DNA of 64,000 nt. It comes from Dipylidium caninum (lineage: Eukaryota; Platyhelminthes; Cestoda; Cyclophyllidea; Dipylidiidae). A model generated the notes under the pieces. It was not told where the DNA came from and did not search any database. It saw only the letters and a program-made list of their open reading frames with translations. Each line of letters opens with the position of its first letter. Positions within the stretch are counted from its first letter, which is position 1. The stretch is from assembly GCA_017562135.1 (NCBI GenBank), contig QEYB01001642.1, positions 186,001-250,000 on the forward strand. The letters run 5' to 3'. The position numbers were made by a program, and so were the translations under genes. This document shows, one piece after another, positions 25,827 through 37,707 of the stretch.

Positions 25827-26529
25827 ATGCTGATGCATGTGCCGCGTCTGTCGCAAAAGTTGCGTCGTGGTGAGGGCGTTGGGGGGGGACCCGTTGGGCG
25901 CATTTCCTGGCTTCGTCGCTGTGTTAGTGTTCTTGTTGATGAAGAGCGTATAGAGCTGCCTTGGCCCATTGCTTTGGAGACGCGACAATATGCCGAGCGT
26001 CTCATCCAAGAGGCAGTGAGAACTGAACTCGTCACGCCTGATTTGTCACAATTTTCTCTGGAGGAGTTGTTTCACCCACCTTTAAACCAGTATCCCGAAC
26101 TCACTGCTCTGCTCGAGTTGTCTGCCTTCTGGCTCCAACAACCGGAGCTCGTGACTAAGTTGATCAAGGTTTGCTTTTTCCCTCTCCCTCTATTGTCTCC
26201 TTGCTAACTAACAAATTTTCACTCTTCTTCTTCTCCGCTCTTAGGTCCTTGTTCCCCGCTACCGATTTTACAATCGGTCTTACACACGTATCTTTCGTCT
26301 GCAGCGGCCACCGCATCCGAACCCGCATGCCTTCATAGCCCAAGGCTTTGGGGTGCTCGAACTGCACGGCAACCCTTGGCCACCCATCGGGAAGCCACAC
26401 TTACCGAGACGTGTTGACGGTGAATTTGGGTCAACGGTCGTTATGGAACCCTTTAAGGACAAATACCTCATCAACGTGCTGCTCTCTGCTGCTCGTGAAG
26501 CTAGTCTAAAATTAAAAGAATCTCCGTGA
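25827..26529 (+). CDS. MRPL17: Mitochondrial ribosomal protein bL17m
   Basis: Component of the large subunit of the mitochondrial ribosome. Two exons, 25827-26168 and 26245-26529 (76-nt intron), 208 residues. Homology blocks: ISWLRRCVSVLVDEERIELPW (the bL17 helix pair), TRQYAERLI, AFWLQQPELVTKLIKVLVPRY and SYTRIFRL, matching the human protein in order. The start is the first ATG in frame (MLMHVPRLSQKLRRG); the upstream frame lacks another ATG. An insert between the two conserved halves (VTPDLSQFSLEELFHPP) makes it slightly longer than human. The C-terminus ends KLKES-P. It begins close behind ENGASE on the same strand; no sign of a polycistron beyond short spacing. Confidence 0.92.
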
Positions 26530-27385
26530 TCGTATCGCTTACTTTTGAAATATACAACATTGTTACGATTGTGTTAATTGCTTTGTGGTGCTTTCCCGTA
26601 ATTTCCTGCTTGTAATTTTTCCCAAATCAAAATTGTGATGTGTGTAAGATAGTCGTGGGTACTTTATCTTCTGCTAATAACCACCGGTGTTCCTCATGTT
26701 CGAGTGAAATAATAGAGCACCAAGTCCGAAGGAGGAGCTGTCTTGTTTATACGTTTTATCCGCACTAGAAGTCTATTTCGAGGCTAGATGTTTTGTTTAA
26801 CTCTTAAATTTGAAGGGTTTATAGGGTTTATAGGTATTCAGTATGCACCTAAGTTTTCTCCGGGTTGCTCTTTCTCTTTGTCTCTTCAGCGTTGCGGTCT
26901 TGGCAGAGGAGTCAAAAGATTTCCAGCACTCGAGGTTGTCGGGTACCCTCTGATATCTTTACGATGCTTCCAGCTTGAGCCGAGTGGATTGTAGATTTAC
27001 GTGCATAATGAGGAGGAAGGTTTAGACTAAGTGGTGATATCTTGTCGCGAAATTTTAGTTGGCACGGTTTAACGGCACTGTAAATAGCTGTGCCTTTGTC
27101 ATTAGGCAGGTTTAACATCGCTTGGCTCTCGGAATCCGGTCAAACTTGTTGTGGTTTCATTACTTGAAATTTTTCCGCTCCAGCTGCATTCAACGCTGCT
27201 CCCGCGCAAGGTGAGGCGGTACTGCTCAGTTCTTTCATGCCATCCCTTGTTGCGTCCTGCGTCGTCTTCGGCCACTCGACTTCCCGATTCGGGCTTGTTC
27301 GGTGAGGATGAGTTCATGGTCAGATCCTATTTAAAGTAATTTCATAAATGTCAGTTGACGCGCCAATTTGCTAATTGGTCTTTAG
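26530..27385. other. Spacer and unresolved 5' end of the valyl-tRNA synthetase gene
   Basis: The reading frame that joins the first certain synthetase exon (27386) in phase passes through about 27110-27301 and ends at a good donor (TTCG|GTGAGG). It has no ATG. An acceptor-like CATTAGGCAG lies at 27110. An ATG at 27237 is in the wrong phase. The start codon is therefore either in an unrecognised upstream exon or supplied another way. Confidence 0.35.
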
Positions 27386-30300
27386 AGGCGCAAAAGACTT
27401 ACCAACCAACTTTCGTTGAGCATCCGGATGTATGTCCACCTCTTTGGCAGGAGGCATTAAATTTAAGAAGGTCTTCAAGAGCTCATGTAAGTTTGCTCAC
27501 AGTCTTTCATTTTCACCCGAATTGTTCGCTTTCAGCGGGAAAAATTTAGTATGATCCTCCCCCCGCCCAACATCACGGGAGACCTGCACCTTGGACATGC
27601 TCTGACAGTTTCCATTCAGGACTCCATTTGCAGATGGTAATCCTACTTGCCCTTTTTATTTCTTTTGTTCAGAATTTGCCTCAGTGATATCAGCGTCCAT
27701 AAGCGCTGGGGTATTTTACGTACTTGTTCGCCTTGTGAATCAAAGGTTATTCGTTTAGAGATAGTACATGTCATTGGTGAAATTTTCTTCATGGAAGTTC
27801 TAATTTTGTTTGCCATGTAACGTGAAAATTGGAATGCAAACCTCTCTTACAAGCCTGCATATTATCACTTGCACCCCCCATATTCAAGTTTACTACCGAC
27901 TATCTAGATGTGTGCGAATATATGAGGGAAGTTTTCGTTAATTTAAGGCAGTTCATGCAGGGAAAGGACGTAACCTGGATCCCAGGCCTGGATCACGCGG
28001 GTCTGGCGACGGAGATGGTGGTTGAGCGTCACCTCCAGAACCAGAAGAACCAAAGTTCCCCAAATCTGCGTCGCAGCCTCGGTCGAGAAGCTTTCATTAG
28101 TGAAATTTGGCAGTGGAAAGAATCGTGAGTTTTGGATAATTTCCAAAGTCTTAATGCAATGTTCTACGTCACAAAATCTTTTAACCATAGCCGGTGAAAG
28201 AAGTATATCTCAATCTCTTGAAGTAGATTCCCAAGTTCCATTAAGTAGATAAGATTTCGACAGTATTTGCCCGGTGAATATCCTTTGGATTCCTATCCTA
28301 CTGAAAATTAATTGTATGATTTGCAAATACGTTTATTGTTCTCCCATCATTTAATGTTAAGCTATTTTGGTATTGCCCGCCCTCCTCAATTATAAACCGG
28401 GTCTTTAGACTTCCTTTGTGGAAGAATGTACGCAGTCCGAAGCTCTTAGTCATCGTGGAGCAACTCTTAAAACTCGACATGCCTATTTTTAAAACAGGTG
28501 TAATTTCAAATTTCAGGAAGAAAAGCACAATAGTGGCTCAGCTGAACCGTTTGGGCCTCATGCTGGACTGGACTAGGGAATACTTCACGCTCAGTGCCGT
28601 AAGATGTTCACTTCCTTCGCACAATTCATGACTTCCTTTTGTCTGGTGTAGAACCATAGTAAAACCGTTAACGAAGCTCTCTTCCGACTCAGCCAGGCTG
28701 GTCTCCTCTATCGTGCTAAAAGTCTCATCTCGTGGTGTTGCTATCTCCAGTCCGCCATCTCCGACATCGAGGTTTGTGGTTACTCTGCGATTCTACTAAA
28801 TATTCAGTTTTTCATATGGCATTTTGTAAACAGAAGATCGTATTTTCTTTCTTCCGCAATATTTTCCTTTAGCTGCTGTTTTCCGCAAACAGCATTACCT
28901 GTTAGTCTTGCTCTCAACCAATTCAACCATCCGTGAGGTCATCCCATTGGCTTTGCACTCAGTTATTTGCGTGTCTAATTTTCTAGATAATTTAGTTTCT
29001 ACTAACGGTAAATCTCACTAGTCCCTTCCTATTTCCTTAGGTTGAACGGAAGGAACTCACTGATTTCACCATGTTGTCAGTTCCTGGATATTCTGAAAAA
29101 CAGCCTTTCGGTTACGTCGACGTTTTTGATTATAAATTAGTTGACGGGTGAGTGGACCTGTTATTAGGCAATTAACTTATGGTCTCCCATTTGCTAACCG
29201 CGCATCCATTCTTCTCGGCATCCCGTACTCCACCTGGGTTTGCCATTTTGTAGACATGGTAGGCTACCAGTTGCTACTACGCGCCTTGAAACAATGCTGG
29301 GGGATGTGGCCTTGGCAGTTCATCCCAAAGACAACAGATATTCTCACCTTATTGGCAAACTTGTGGAGCACCCCTTCATTAAAGACCGCGTCGTCCCAAT
29401 CATCGCTGACGCCGAACGCGTAGATCCAAACCAGGGCACAGGTGAGCAAACGGAGTCACTTGCTGTTGAGGTTCAACCTAGAGGAGAATTATGAGCACTC
29501 ATCTAATTATAATCTGCGTGCGCCTCGAGCAACGAGTCGGCGAACCGGAATCTTCTTTAGTCCACCCTAAAAACTGGATGAGAAATTCTTTGTGGAGCGT
29601 CAAGATAGATGATTCACTAAATTAACGGCTTTCTCCGTAATCATGAGAACTGAAACTGTTTATAAATTCTTCGTGGTTATATTGACGAGTTAGTAATCCC
29701 ACGAGAAGGTTTTAGTGGACATGAATTGAATATTATTTGTGGCATTGCTTTTGAGGTGTGGTGAAAGTGAGTCCCGGTCACAGCACAGTAGACTTCGACA
29801 TTGCGGAGGGAGGCAGACGTTTGGAGATAGTGAACATCCTAGCGGATAATGGCACCCTCCATCCAATCTGCGGCGAATTTGCAGGCCTGCCCAGGTTTGA
29901 AGCCCGTGAGCGCCTCACCCAACGACTAGCAGGGAAGGGCCTCTATCGGGGACGCTTTAAGATAGGCGAATCGGCAGAATTCCTAGCCACCGTTACCCCG
30001 ATTAGCATTCCCGTATGTTCTCGCTCCGGTGATGTCATCGAGCCACTTCTGCGTGAACAGTGGTTCATAAACACAACGGACATGGCTACCGCTGCGTCCA
30101 AGGTACGTATATTCGTTCTCTTTTGACGTCGCTAACTAAGGAGGTCTGTGGGTAATTCCCACCGGGCAGCAGCAATATAATCACGTCGATTGGTTGATTG
30201 AAGGCCAATGAGAGCGGTGTACTGCGCATCTCGCCGCACTTTCACGAGGCTACGTGGCGTGATTGGCTGGCACCGGGACGACGACGCGATTGGTGCATTA

Positions 30301-33300
30301 GCCGGCAGGTGTGGTGGGGTCACCGTATGCCCGCCTACCGCATACCCCAAGAGCTAACACGACGCACACGGGTCAGTGTACCCTTTTCTCATCAATAATT
30401 TCAAAGTACATTTCGATTTCAAGCCCCATGTTCTGATTTCTCCGTTTCAGCCACGAAAATTAATTTTGACACCTGACTGGGTCATTGCTCGAGACCTTGA
30501 CGAAGCTCGCAAAATGGTCGCCGAACGGTGCGAGTGCAGTATCAATGAAGTGCCCGCTAGTTTAGAACAAGGTAATGATTTAGGCGGATAGACCTTAGTA
30601 CGGAAGCTTCAATTTGGATGAAGCTAAATTCATTCTAATATAAACATTGTCGCAGCAAAACTACAGTGCACAGGACGTTCGTATAATGTTGAAGCATCCG
30701 CTACGTTTAAACGATGTTCTCTTTTCAGATTCCGACGTGTTGGACACCTGGTTTAGTTCTGCCTTATTGCCCTTTGCTGTTTTTAACTGGCCAAATGAGG
30801 TATGTCATTGGCCATAAACACTCATCATTCGTAAAAATTGACGCTGTAGGTGTCCCAGGTGCAGCTCTGTTTCTTTAACGGAGCGTAGCGATACTTCGTT
30901 ACTCTTAGATTTCATACTGTCCGCTGCCTTGGTAGATGAGCCGCATCTAATTTATTAAAGTGTTTATTCCAATCATGCCCGTTTGTTGTTGTTGTCTCTA
31001 TTTCTGTTTCTGTGTGATACTTTTTGACCTGTGCAGAATCCGGAATTAGCCCGAAATTACCCCTTAAATTTGATGGAAACGGGACAGGATATCCTCTTTT
31101 TTTGGGTCGCAAGGATGACCATGCTTGGGATTCAGCTTACTGGTCGAATCCCCTTCAAGCATGTACGTCCATTCCTTCTCTCACTTGGTTCATTTTAATC
31201 TTTTCATTCAGGTGGTCAAAGCTTGGGGCATACCATTATTTGTATGAGAAGATGTAGTTATTTATTTTCTCATGGCGTCATCAGCCGACATGACTGTGTG
31301 TAGGCGGATTGGTCATTTTTCACCAAAAGGCCCCCACATCCCTTCAAATCTTAAGGAGCAAAAGGTAATGGATCGCCGAAATATTAGTGGTTTTCCGATT
31401 TTCCAGATTCTTCTTCACGGTCTTATTTGCGACGTTGATGGTCAAAAGATGTCCAAAAGTAGAGGCAATACAATTGATCCCATCAACTTGATTGACGGAG
31501 TAGGCAACCTTAAACTTTCATGCTTATTTTATTTTTTGTTTTGGTCAAACGCACGTATGTATTTTGTTCTAAAGTTATTCTTTTTTCATAAAATTTCATT
31601 TTTGTGCCCTCGTAGTTTATTAATTTTTTTGGTATTAATAGATTTTATTCAATCCACGAGTAAATGTTGCGATAAAGGACCAAGAAGGCACAGTCTGCAT
31701 GTTGTAACAGTTTCTTACATTTTTTTAAAATCAAATGAAGTCGTCTCAGAGTTTTTTTTTCCCCTATTACCGCGTGCTATTCTGTGCCGTGCGCAGCGCC
31801 ACTTCGCCAGTAAAGAGGCTGGCCAGGCCGTGCAAACGCTGGGGGCAGACGCGGTCCGGGCATCTCTGTTGGCCACCGACTTTACCCATCCCATGGTGGT
31901 TTACACGAAGGAGAGCGCTCTGGATTTTCGGCGCTTTGGCAACAAGGTGCGCTTCTGGTTTCTTAATATCACTTTTTCCTCCCACGAATTCTTAGGTGTG
32001 GCAGAGTCTTCACTTTCTCACCTCGGAGATGGTACGCACAGGTTTATCGGTTGATCTAAAGAGACACTCGATTGAGGACGTTTGGGAAAGGCTTCTGAGA
32101 CAAGTTAGCCACAAGATTATGTTTTCGGTTCGAATCAAATAGCGTGTATTCTTAGTATGGTAATTTGTATCTCTATTGAAGGAGCTTGACGCCCCCCTCT
32201 TAGAAGAGTGGATCCTTCAACGAATAGCACAGTTGACGCGCCAATTCAACGCGTCTTTCCGGGGCCTCTGCTCTGGACAAGACAAAGACCAGACTTTGCA
32301 CAATTGTGTTTCTGATTTACGTCTTTGGTGGACTGAAGAACTCTGTTCGGTTTATCTGGAAGTTGTGAAATATCGGCTTCGCAACAGTATGTCGCATTTT
32401 CACTTGAATAAAACTCATACGTCAAACTGAAATTTTTTGATAATTTTATGCAGCCTAAAACTGCCGAAATGCAGGATTAAAGTAATTGTTTTTAGGATAT
32501 CTAAATGGAATCTGTGCCGTCGAAATTAATCTTTATCCGGTTTTTGCCACACTCCTATTAACTGATGATAGACGAGTTATTTAGATAATGTTGTAAAACC
32601 GCTATATCGTGCTCTAAATGTAAGAATTTCTTCCCAACTTGTATGCGCTTGAGTACTTACTAGTTAATACTCCTATCAATTTGAGCTTCCTCCTTATAGG
32701 GCATCCTAGAGAACAAATAGAATAACCATTTTGAGTCACTAGCTTATTGTAATTTTTTCATTTCAGAGGGTGGTGTCCCTGGAAATCTGGATGTTCTAAT
32801 CGCCTGCTTTTTATGCGGGCTTCGTTTATTGCATCCTCTAATGCCCCACATTTCGGAGATGCTCTGGCAATCACTCCTCAGAGATGATCGCTCCATCCTC
32901 CTCCAACAATTTCCCCAGGTTCAACCTGACATCTTATTGAACAATACACTTATTCTCATATCCCGTTTATGTGGCACTTGGTTGTTAAGGCTCATTTATC
33001 TTTTCCTCAGGTACGAACATAATGGTGCTGGACATGTACGACAAACCGTCTGAGAACTAAATTTTTGGCTCTCAAATCTCCATGCAGCTTGTCACCTCAA
33101 GAATGAAGAAAATAGTCACCGAAACCCTTACATGTTTTTCTACAGACGTCGTTTGTGCTACCAACAGCCGGTTCTAACTTCGTCGTCGACGCCCTCTCTA
33201 CGGTTTCACGCCTCAAATCGTGGCAAGTCCTACTGAGTACGAAGGGAGCTCCGCGTGGCTGTTTCGGCGTGTCCATTCTTTCGACCGAAAAAAGGCGGGA

Positions 33301-34014
33301 GACCGCGCTCAGGGAACTCTGCTCCGCACTCGCCCATCTGGATCGAATCTCCGCCCCTTCCTCTCGTCTGGGCAAAATCCCCTGTGGTCTTGGTGTTTCC
33401 CTCAGCTTTGATCCAAATGTCTGACTTGTGTCCTTTACTCAAGTGGGATTTTTGCATGTAGTACAGAGCCATTAAGCTGAACGTAAACAGTTAAAAAAAC
33501 CTAAATCTGAGGTCTCATGACTTACCCATAATGTGTATAGTTAGTCGAATGAGTTTTTCCAAATTTTATTCTTTCAAGTAAATCTTGATCCAATCACTTT
33601 ATAGAGTGTCGACTTAAAGGCGGCCAGAGACACGATCTTGTCTCGTCTCTCAAAAGTGGTCAAAAAGGCTGAAGTGCTTCGCTCTAGGAGACGGGCGGAA
33701 ACGGATGCCGCAAGAGGCGACCTTTCACGCACAGAAGCATCGAAGGTACCCGTCCCGCCTTCCGCCTTGAAAAATTCTCTTTTTGTCGAGTCATTTTGGT
33801 TATTGTCTTTTCATATTCCTTTTGTTGTTTTTGCCTTAACTGTATAGCCCTACTTATTATAAGGAAACCCTCAGCTTACCCTTCCCATTAATTTTGGAGT
33901 TTTCCAAGAGATTCCACTTTTTTTTCACTGAAGCTTACGATTCTGGAAAAACAAATATCCGATTTGAACTCTCGACTTCGATTCCTCTTGGATTTCGAGG
34001 AGACCGCACTGTGA
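27386..34014 (+). CDS. VARS2: Valyl-tRNA synthetase, mitochondrial type (5' end unresolved)
   Basis: Class I synthetase charging tRNA-Val. Exons: 27386-27486, 27536-27636, 27948-28124, 28517-28598, 28652-28771, 29041-29147, 29263-29441, 29756-30102, 30204-30371, 30451-30571, 30729-30799, 31037-31162, 31407-31499, 31797-31946, 31996-32031, 32182-32386, 32767-32918, 33146-33418, 33605-33745, 33934-34014; all phases agree, about 942 residues from the first exon. The HIGH motif is HLGH in [36 protein letters not shown] follows, then the editing domain ([14 protein letters not shown]), [11 protein letters not shown], and KMSKS in [10 protein letters not shown]. The end is a charged coiled coil ([17 protein letters not shown]). 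Assignment to the mitochondrial form rests on closer similarity to human VARS2; a dual-use enzyme cannot be excluded. Confidence 0.9.
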
Positions 34015-34044
34015 CCCATAGTTCTTTTGTATATAAGTCATTCA

Positions 34045-34050
34045 AATAAA
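34045..34050 (+). terminator. Poly(A) signal of the valyl-tRNA synthetase
   Basis: AATAAA 31 bases after the stop codon at 34012-34014. Confidence 0.6.
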
Positions 34051-35107
34051 CCTATGACTCAAGCTTTAGAGTCCCGAATTTTAGTTGTGCCCGACTCCTT
34101 TGGCCGCTGCATTTTGAATCAGTGCAACTAATTTGTGAATACGATGCAAGTTAATAACACGCAGGAGCTCTGTTGAAGCTAGAAAGCGCCTAATTGCCTT
34201 GCTGCCCTCGTTAGGGGGATGAACTAAAGTGAACTGGTAGGCATTTCAGCTTTTTATTAAAGAAGATTAACAATTCAATCACGCAATAGATCGTAGTAAC
34301 ACAGAGAGTAGGATGTGTTTCTGCCCGCCATCTATTTACAAAAAAAACAAGTGCTATTTGTTCCTTTCAAGTTCTAACTTTTAAAATGTCGCCAAGCGTT
34401 AATGACAACGTCACGGCGTTGCATAACCACTTCCTTTCCTTTCAGTCCGTAATAACTAGAATTTGTAAAAAAAAGTGTTTAAAAACAAGGTTTACATTGG
34501 AAACAACATTAGTGATCGGTTCTATATTCAATAGGAAGTACCAAAAATAGTGGACCGAAATTTCATTTACACTTTTAACTAGTTCCTCCTTGAAACTGTG
34601 GGTGCAATCAAATTCAAAGAAAAAAAGTTTTTGTGGAGTTTGAGAATAACAATTTAGAATTGAAAAAGGGCTTCAAATTAAGCGGATAAGAATGCATCTG
34701 ATGATAATTGACTCGAAAAAGCTCTGAGTATGAGGCTGTTTTTCAGAAGTCGGTGTTTTGACCTAAACTAACTTAGAGCAAATTTTCGTCCACGAAAGTG
34801 CGTGTAAGTGAAAATGAACTGCGACAACATGGCCCATTGCAATCACTAAAGACAGCTAATGCTATAATCAAGTATTTTTAACGGAGACATAATGGAGTGG
34901 GAATAAGGCACGAAGAGTAGTCAACTTGTCGTGAGGCTTCTGAGATACAAATGCGAGACGACCGGGAGCGTTTTGATTTGTCGATAGCGATCTGGCAGGA
35001 CAGCTAAGACCGCCATTAACTCAAGGTTTTGTTTTGAGAAAATCTAGCGGGAACGCCAATGTGGTGCTGGAAGTCGTAAACTAAATAAATTGTCTTAACA
35101 ACTAGGG
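34051..35107. other. Tail-to-tail spacer between VARS2 and PARL
   Basis: AT-rich, with no coding exon recognised. Both neighbours end here. A TTTATT near 34252 could act as a - strand poly(A) signal for PARL but is about 850 bases past its stop. Confidence 0.35.
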
Positions 35108-36388
35108 CTACGAGACGGACATGCCGAAGAGGAGGCCTCCAAGGTGTGCGGCATGATCGATTGGCGAGCGCCGGGCGAGGAGAACTGTACCGCAAGCCTC
35201 GAAAGCGGCGATAACCAAGCAAGCGGAGCCCGCGGAGAAGGCGTGCGGAATTACATTAACCACAAGCGGTATACAGAGTTGCGCCTGAGGCTCAAGCATG
35301 CAGAAGGTGCTTAGCACAGCACACACCGCCCCGCTAGCCCCGATTGAAGGAATGCGCGAGCCCCGTGCTGCCTTCACCAAAGCGCTCAGAAAAGAGGCGA
35401 AAATGCCTGCAAGGGGGGAAGATTCATAGTACATAGTTCTACACATTGGCTTAAAATTTAAACAGAAGTGAATGGGAGTAGGACTAATTGAAGGCAATAA
35501 GATGCAAATCTTATAGACAACTTCTGTGTGGGAGGCATACATGCCTGAGGAAGTTTTGTGAGACACTGAAAAATCGGCTTACCACCTCCAAGAAAGACGG
35601 CGAAGAACTGTTCCATTCCGAGAATTCGTACCAGTGGCTGCGTGAAGTTATGAAGCACATACATGTTCAAAAACATGTGAAAGAACATTTGGTGGGAGAA
35701 TATTGAGAGTAGCATTGACATCGAGGGCCAAGCTTTGTAAAACAGTAAGAAATGTCAAAAAACATATGAAATAAGGAATACTTAATAGGGTAGAACTTAC
35801 GTCCATAAGGAGAATTCGCAAAATAGCGTATGAAAATTGGGCCAGTGAACGAACATTGTTGCAGAAAAAGACGACAAAATTCGCAAACGCGATAACTAAA
35901 TAGGGGGTTAGAATATTGATAACCTGTTAACATCTAAAGAAAGAGACGCTACCTACCCCAGAAAATATCCGAAGACTTCGGGGGCCTGCCAACAACAGTG
36001 GTAAAACAGTCATAGAGCTAGAAGTGGTAATGTCAGGCACGTAAGGTAATGAAAAATATTCCAAATGAACAAATTTAACACTCACAACTTTTCGAAATCC
36101 TCCCCGACGCTTCGAGATACGAGTTTTCCAGTTTTCGTAATTCCATATCATAGAACCAGCAAAAATTGCATTTACGGAGACAAATGTAAAGGCCCCACAC
36201 TGCAGAAGTGTCCGTCTGAATATGTGGGATCTGTCCGAGGGTGAAGTGATCGATCTAGTTAAGGATGAATTTAGGTTCGGGTTTTTTGAGCTGCCGATGA
36301 GTGGACTTGTCCTGAAGAATCACGCGACCACGGGAGAATCCAACTCGGTTAAGGATTTTCCCACCGATTGAAAATTGACGAGAGACAT
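35108..36388 (-). CDS. PARL: Mitochondrial rhomboid protease PARL, with apparent frame slip
   Basis: Inner-membrane serine protease that cuts PINK1 and other imported proteins. Exons: 36345-36388, 36086-36311, 35957-36017, 35801-35895, 35583-35732, 35108-35406 (about 291 residues). Family blocks: RRTLLQCGAF, IRYFANSPYG, SMLLSIFSHQMFFHM (substrate-gate helix), PSIGASGAV with the catalytic Ser, and DHAAHLGGLLFG with the catalytic His. Exon 4 is the odd one. Its first half matches PARL in the frame entering from exon 3 (FANFVVFFC), its second half in the frame leaving to exon 5 (IRYF). One base is missing near 35848-35856. The protein ends soon after the His helix, some 30 residues shorter than human. 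The start ATG directly follows a TTTCAG acceptor. Confidence 0.88.
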
Positions 36389-37707
36389 CTGAAAGAACAA
36401 AAATATGCAAGTTAGAGAATTAGACAACCTATTAACGAAGAGAACGATGCCGGTTTGGAAAATAAACGTGTATATGATATAAAAGTTTCGGGTCTCGGGC
36501 TCTCAGCAAAACGGTGTCGTAAGTATTTAGGGATGACACCGACTCCAGAAGCAAGACTATGAAAATACCTTTCACACCCAACTTTACACGAGTTGACAGA
36601 AAAAACCAGTGTGGACAGCTCATCGAAAAAACCAGTGTGGACAGCTCATCGAAGACGGTCTATTGAGAGTCGCGCCAATCACTGGGGTTAACAAGTCATA
36701 CTATAGAGGCTTAAAGGCCACAAAATGTGAACCTTGAACAAACGCGAAATTATTCCTGGACCGTGTGGCCGTGCCAAGCAATCACCAAAGCCCGGAATTA
36801 CACCCACTCTTACGTAACCAATACATAGTCCAATAAGAAATTTCGTAGGCGCAAATATGTAAAATAAATTCATCACACTGATCACATAGCAAACGACAGT
36901 ACAGAACCCCGAATAATTTTAACTGGGTTAAAAGGTGCATAAGTGGCCTAATATGAAATGTCCATACAATTTCACAACCAAATAATCACATGCGGGGATG
37001 TAACAGATATAAAAGATTGCCGAAGGGAAATGTAAAGGGGACTTAAAGTGAGGAGTAGATGGACAATGCCGCGGTGTTAGAATTCAGGACAAGAAACATT
37101 TAACATAGTCCAAGGTAATCTTGGTTTGCATGCAAGAAAAAGCAGTTTAATAAATTAAAATGTACGACCACGCTCAAACATCCTTTCTATCTTCAACCGA
37201 TTAAGTAATAATTTGCCGTATAAGCTGTGGCCCCGGCCTACTCCACCATTTTTATTTTAGGCCTTAATCCCGTGGGTTTCACACGGTTCATTTTCAGGTC
37301 GGCACGGCCTTAGATTGACAATGGAAAGTAAACCAATTATACGGTCATTCAATGTCCGTTGATAAGCAATTTTGTCCTATGGCATCAAAACAACAATTTA
37401 AATGGCTCTATTTGCATCCTAGGTGTTTAATAAACCTCAATTTAATGCGCAATTTTCTGTTTACCTAAGTTTAAGCATGTACGTAACACTAAAACTTTCT
37501 AAACCGCATAAATATTTTAGAATGACATTAATTTATTATTGTTATTTAAGTGTATACTTTAATGCTAATTAATTTTGAATAGAATGTCGTATTCGTTTTA
37601 ACGTACCAAACGATTTTACTCTGCAACCTTATCTGGTATGCTTTACCCGCGCTGTTAGAGTGTACTTTTCTTTGGCAATCAATGCTTCTCGTCATACTAT
37701 AAAATAA
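36389..37707. promoter_or_regulatory. Divergent upstream region between PARL and the ERM-like gene
   Basis: Short frames only; AT-rich from about 37100 on. Contains the 26-base tandem repeat at 36600-36650. A pyrimidine-rich acceptor ends directly before the PARL ATG. Confidence 0.4.
36600..36650. repeat. Two-copy 26-bp tandem repeat
   Basis: The 20-mer CCAGTGTGGACAGCTCATCG occurs at 36605 and again at 36631, with A-runs between, giving an exact duplication of period 26 upstream of PARL. Confidence 0.85.
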
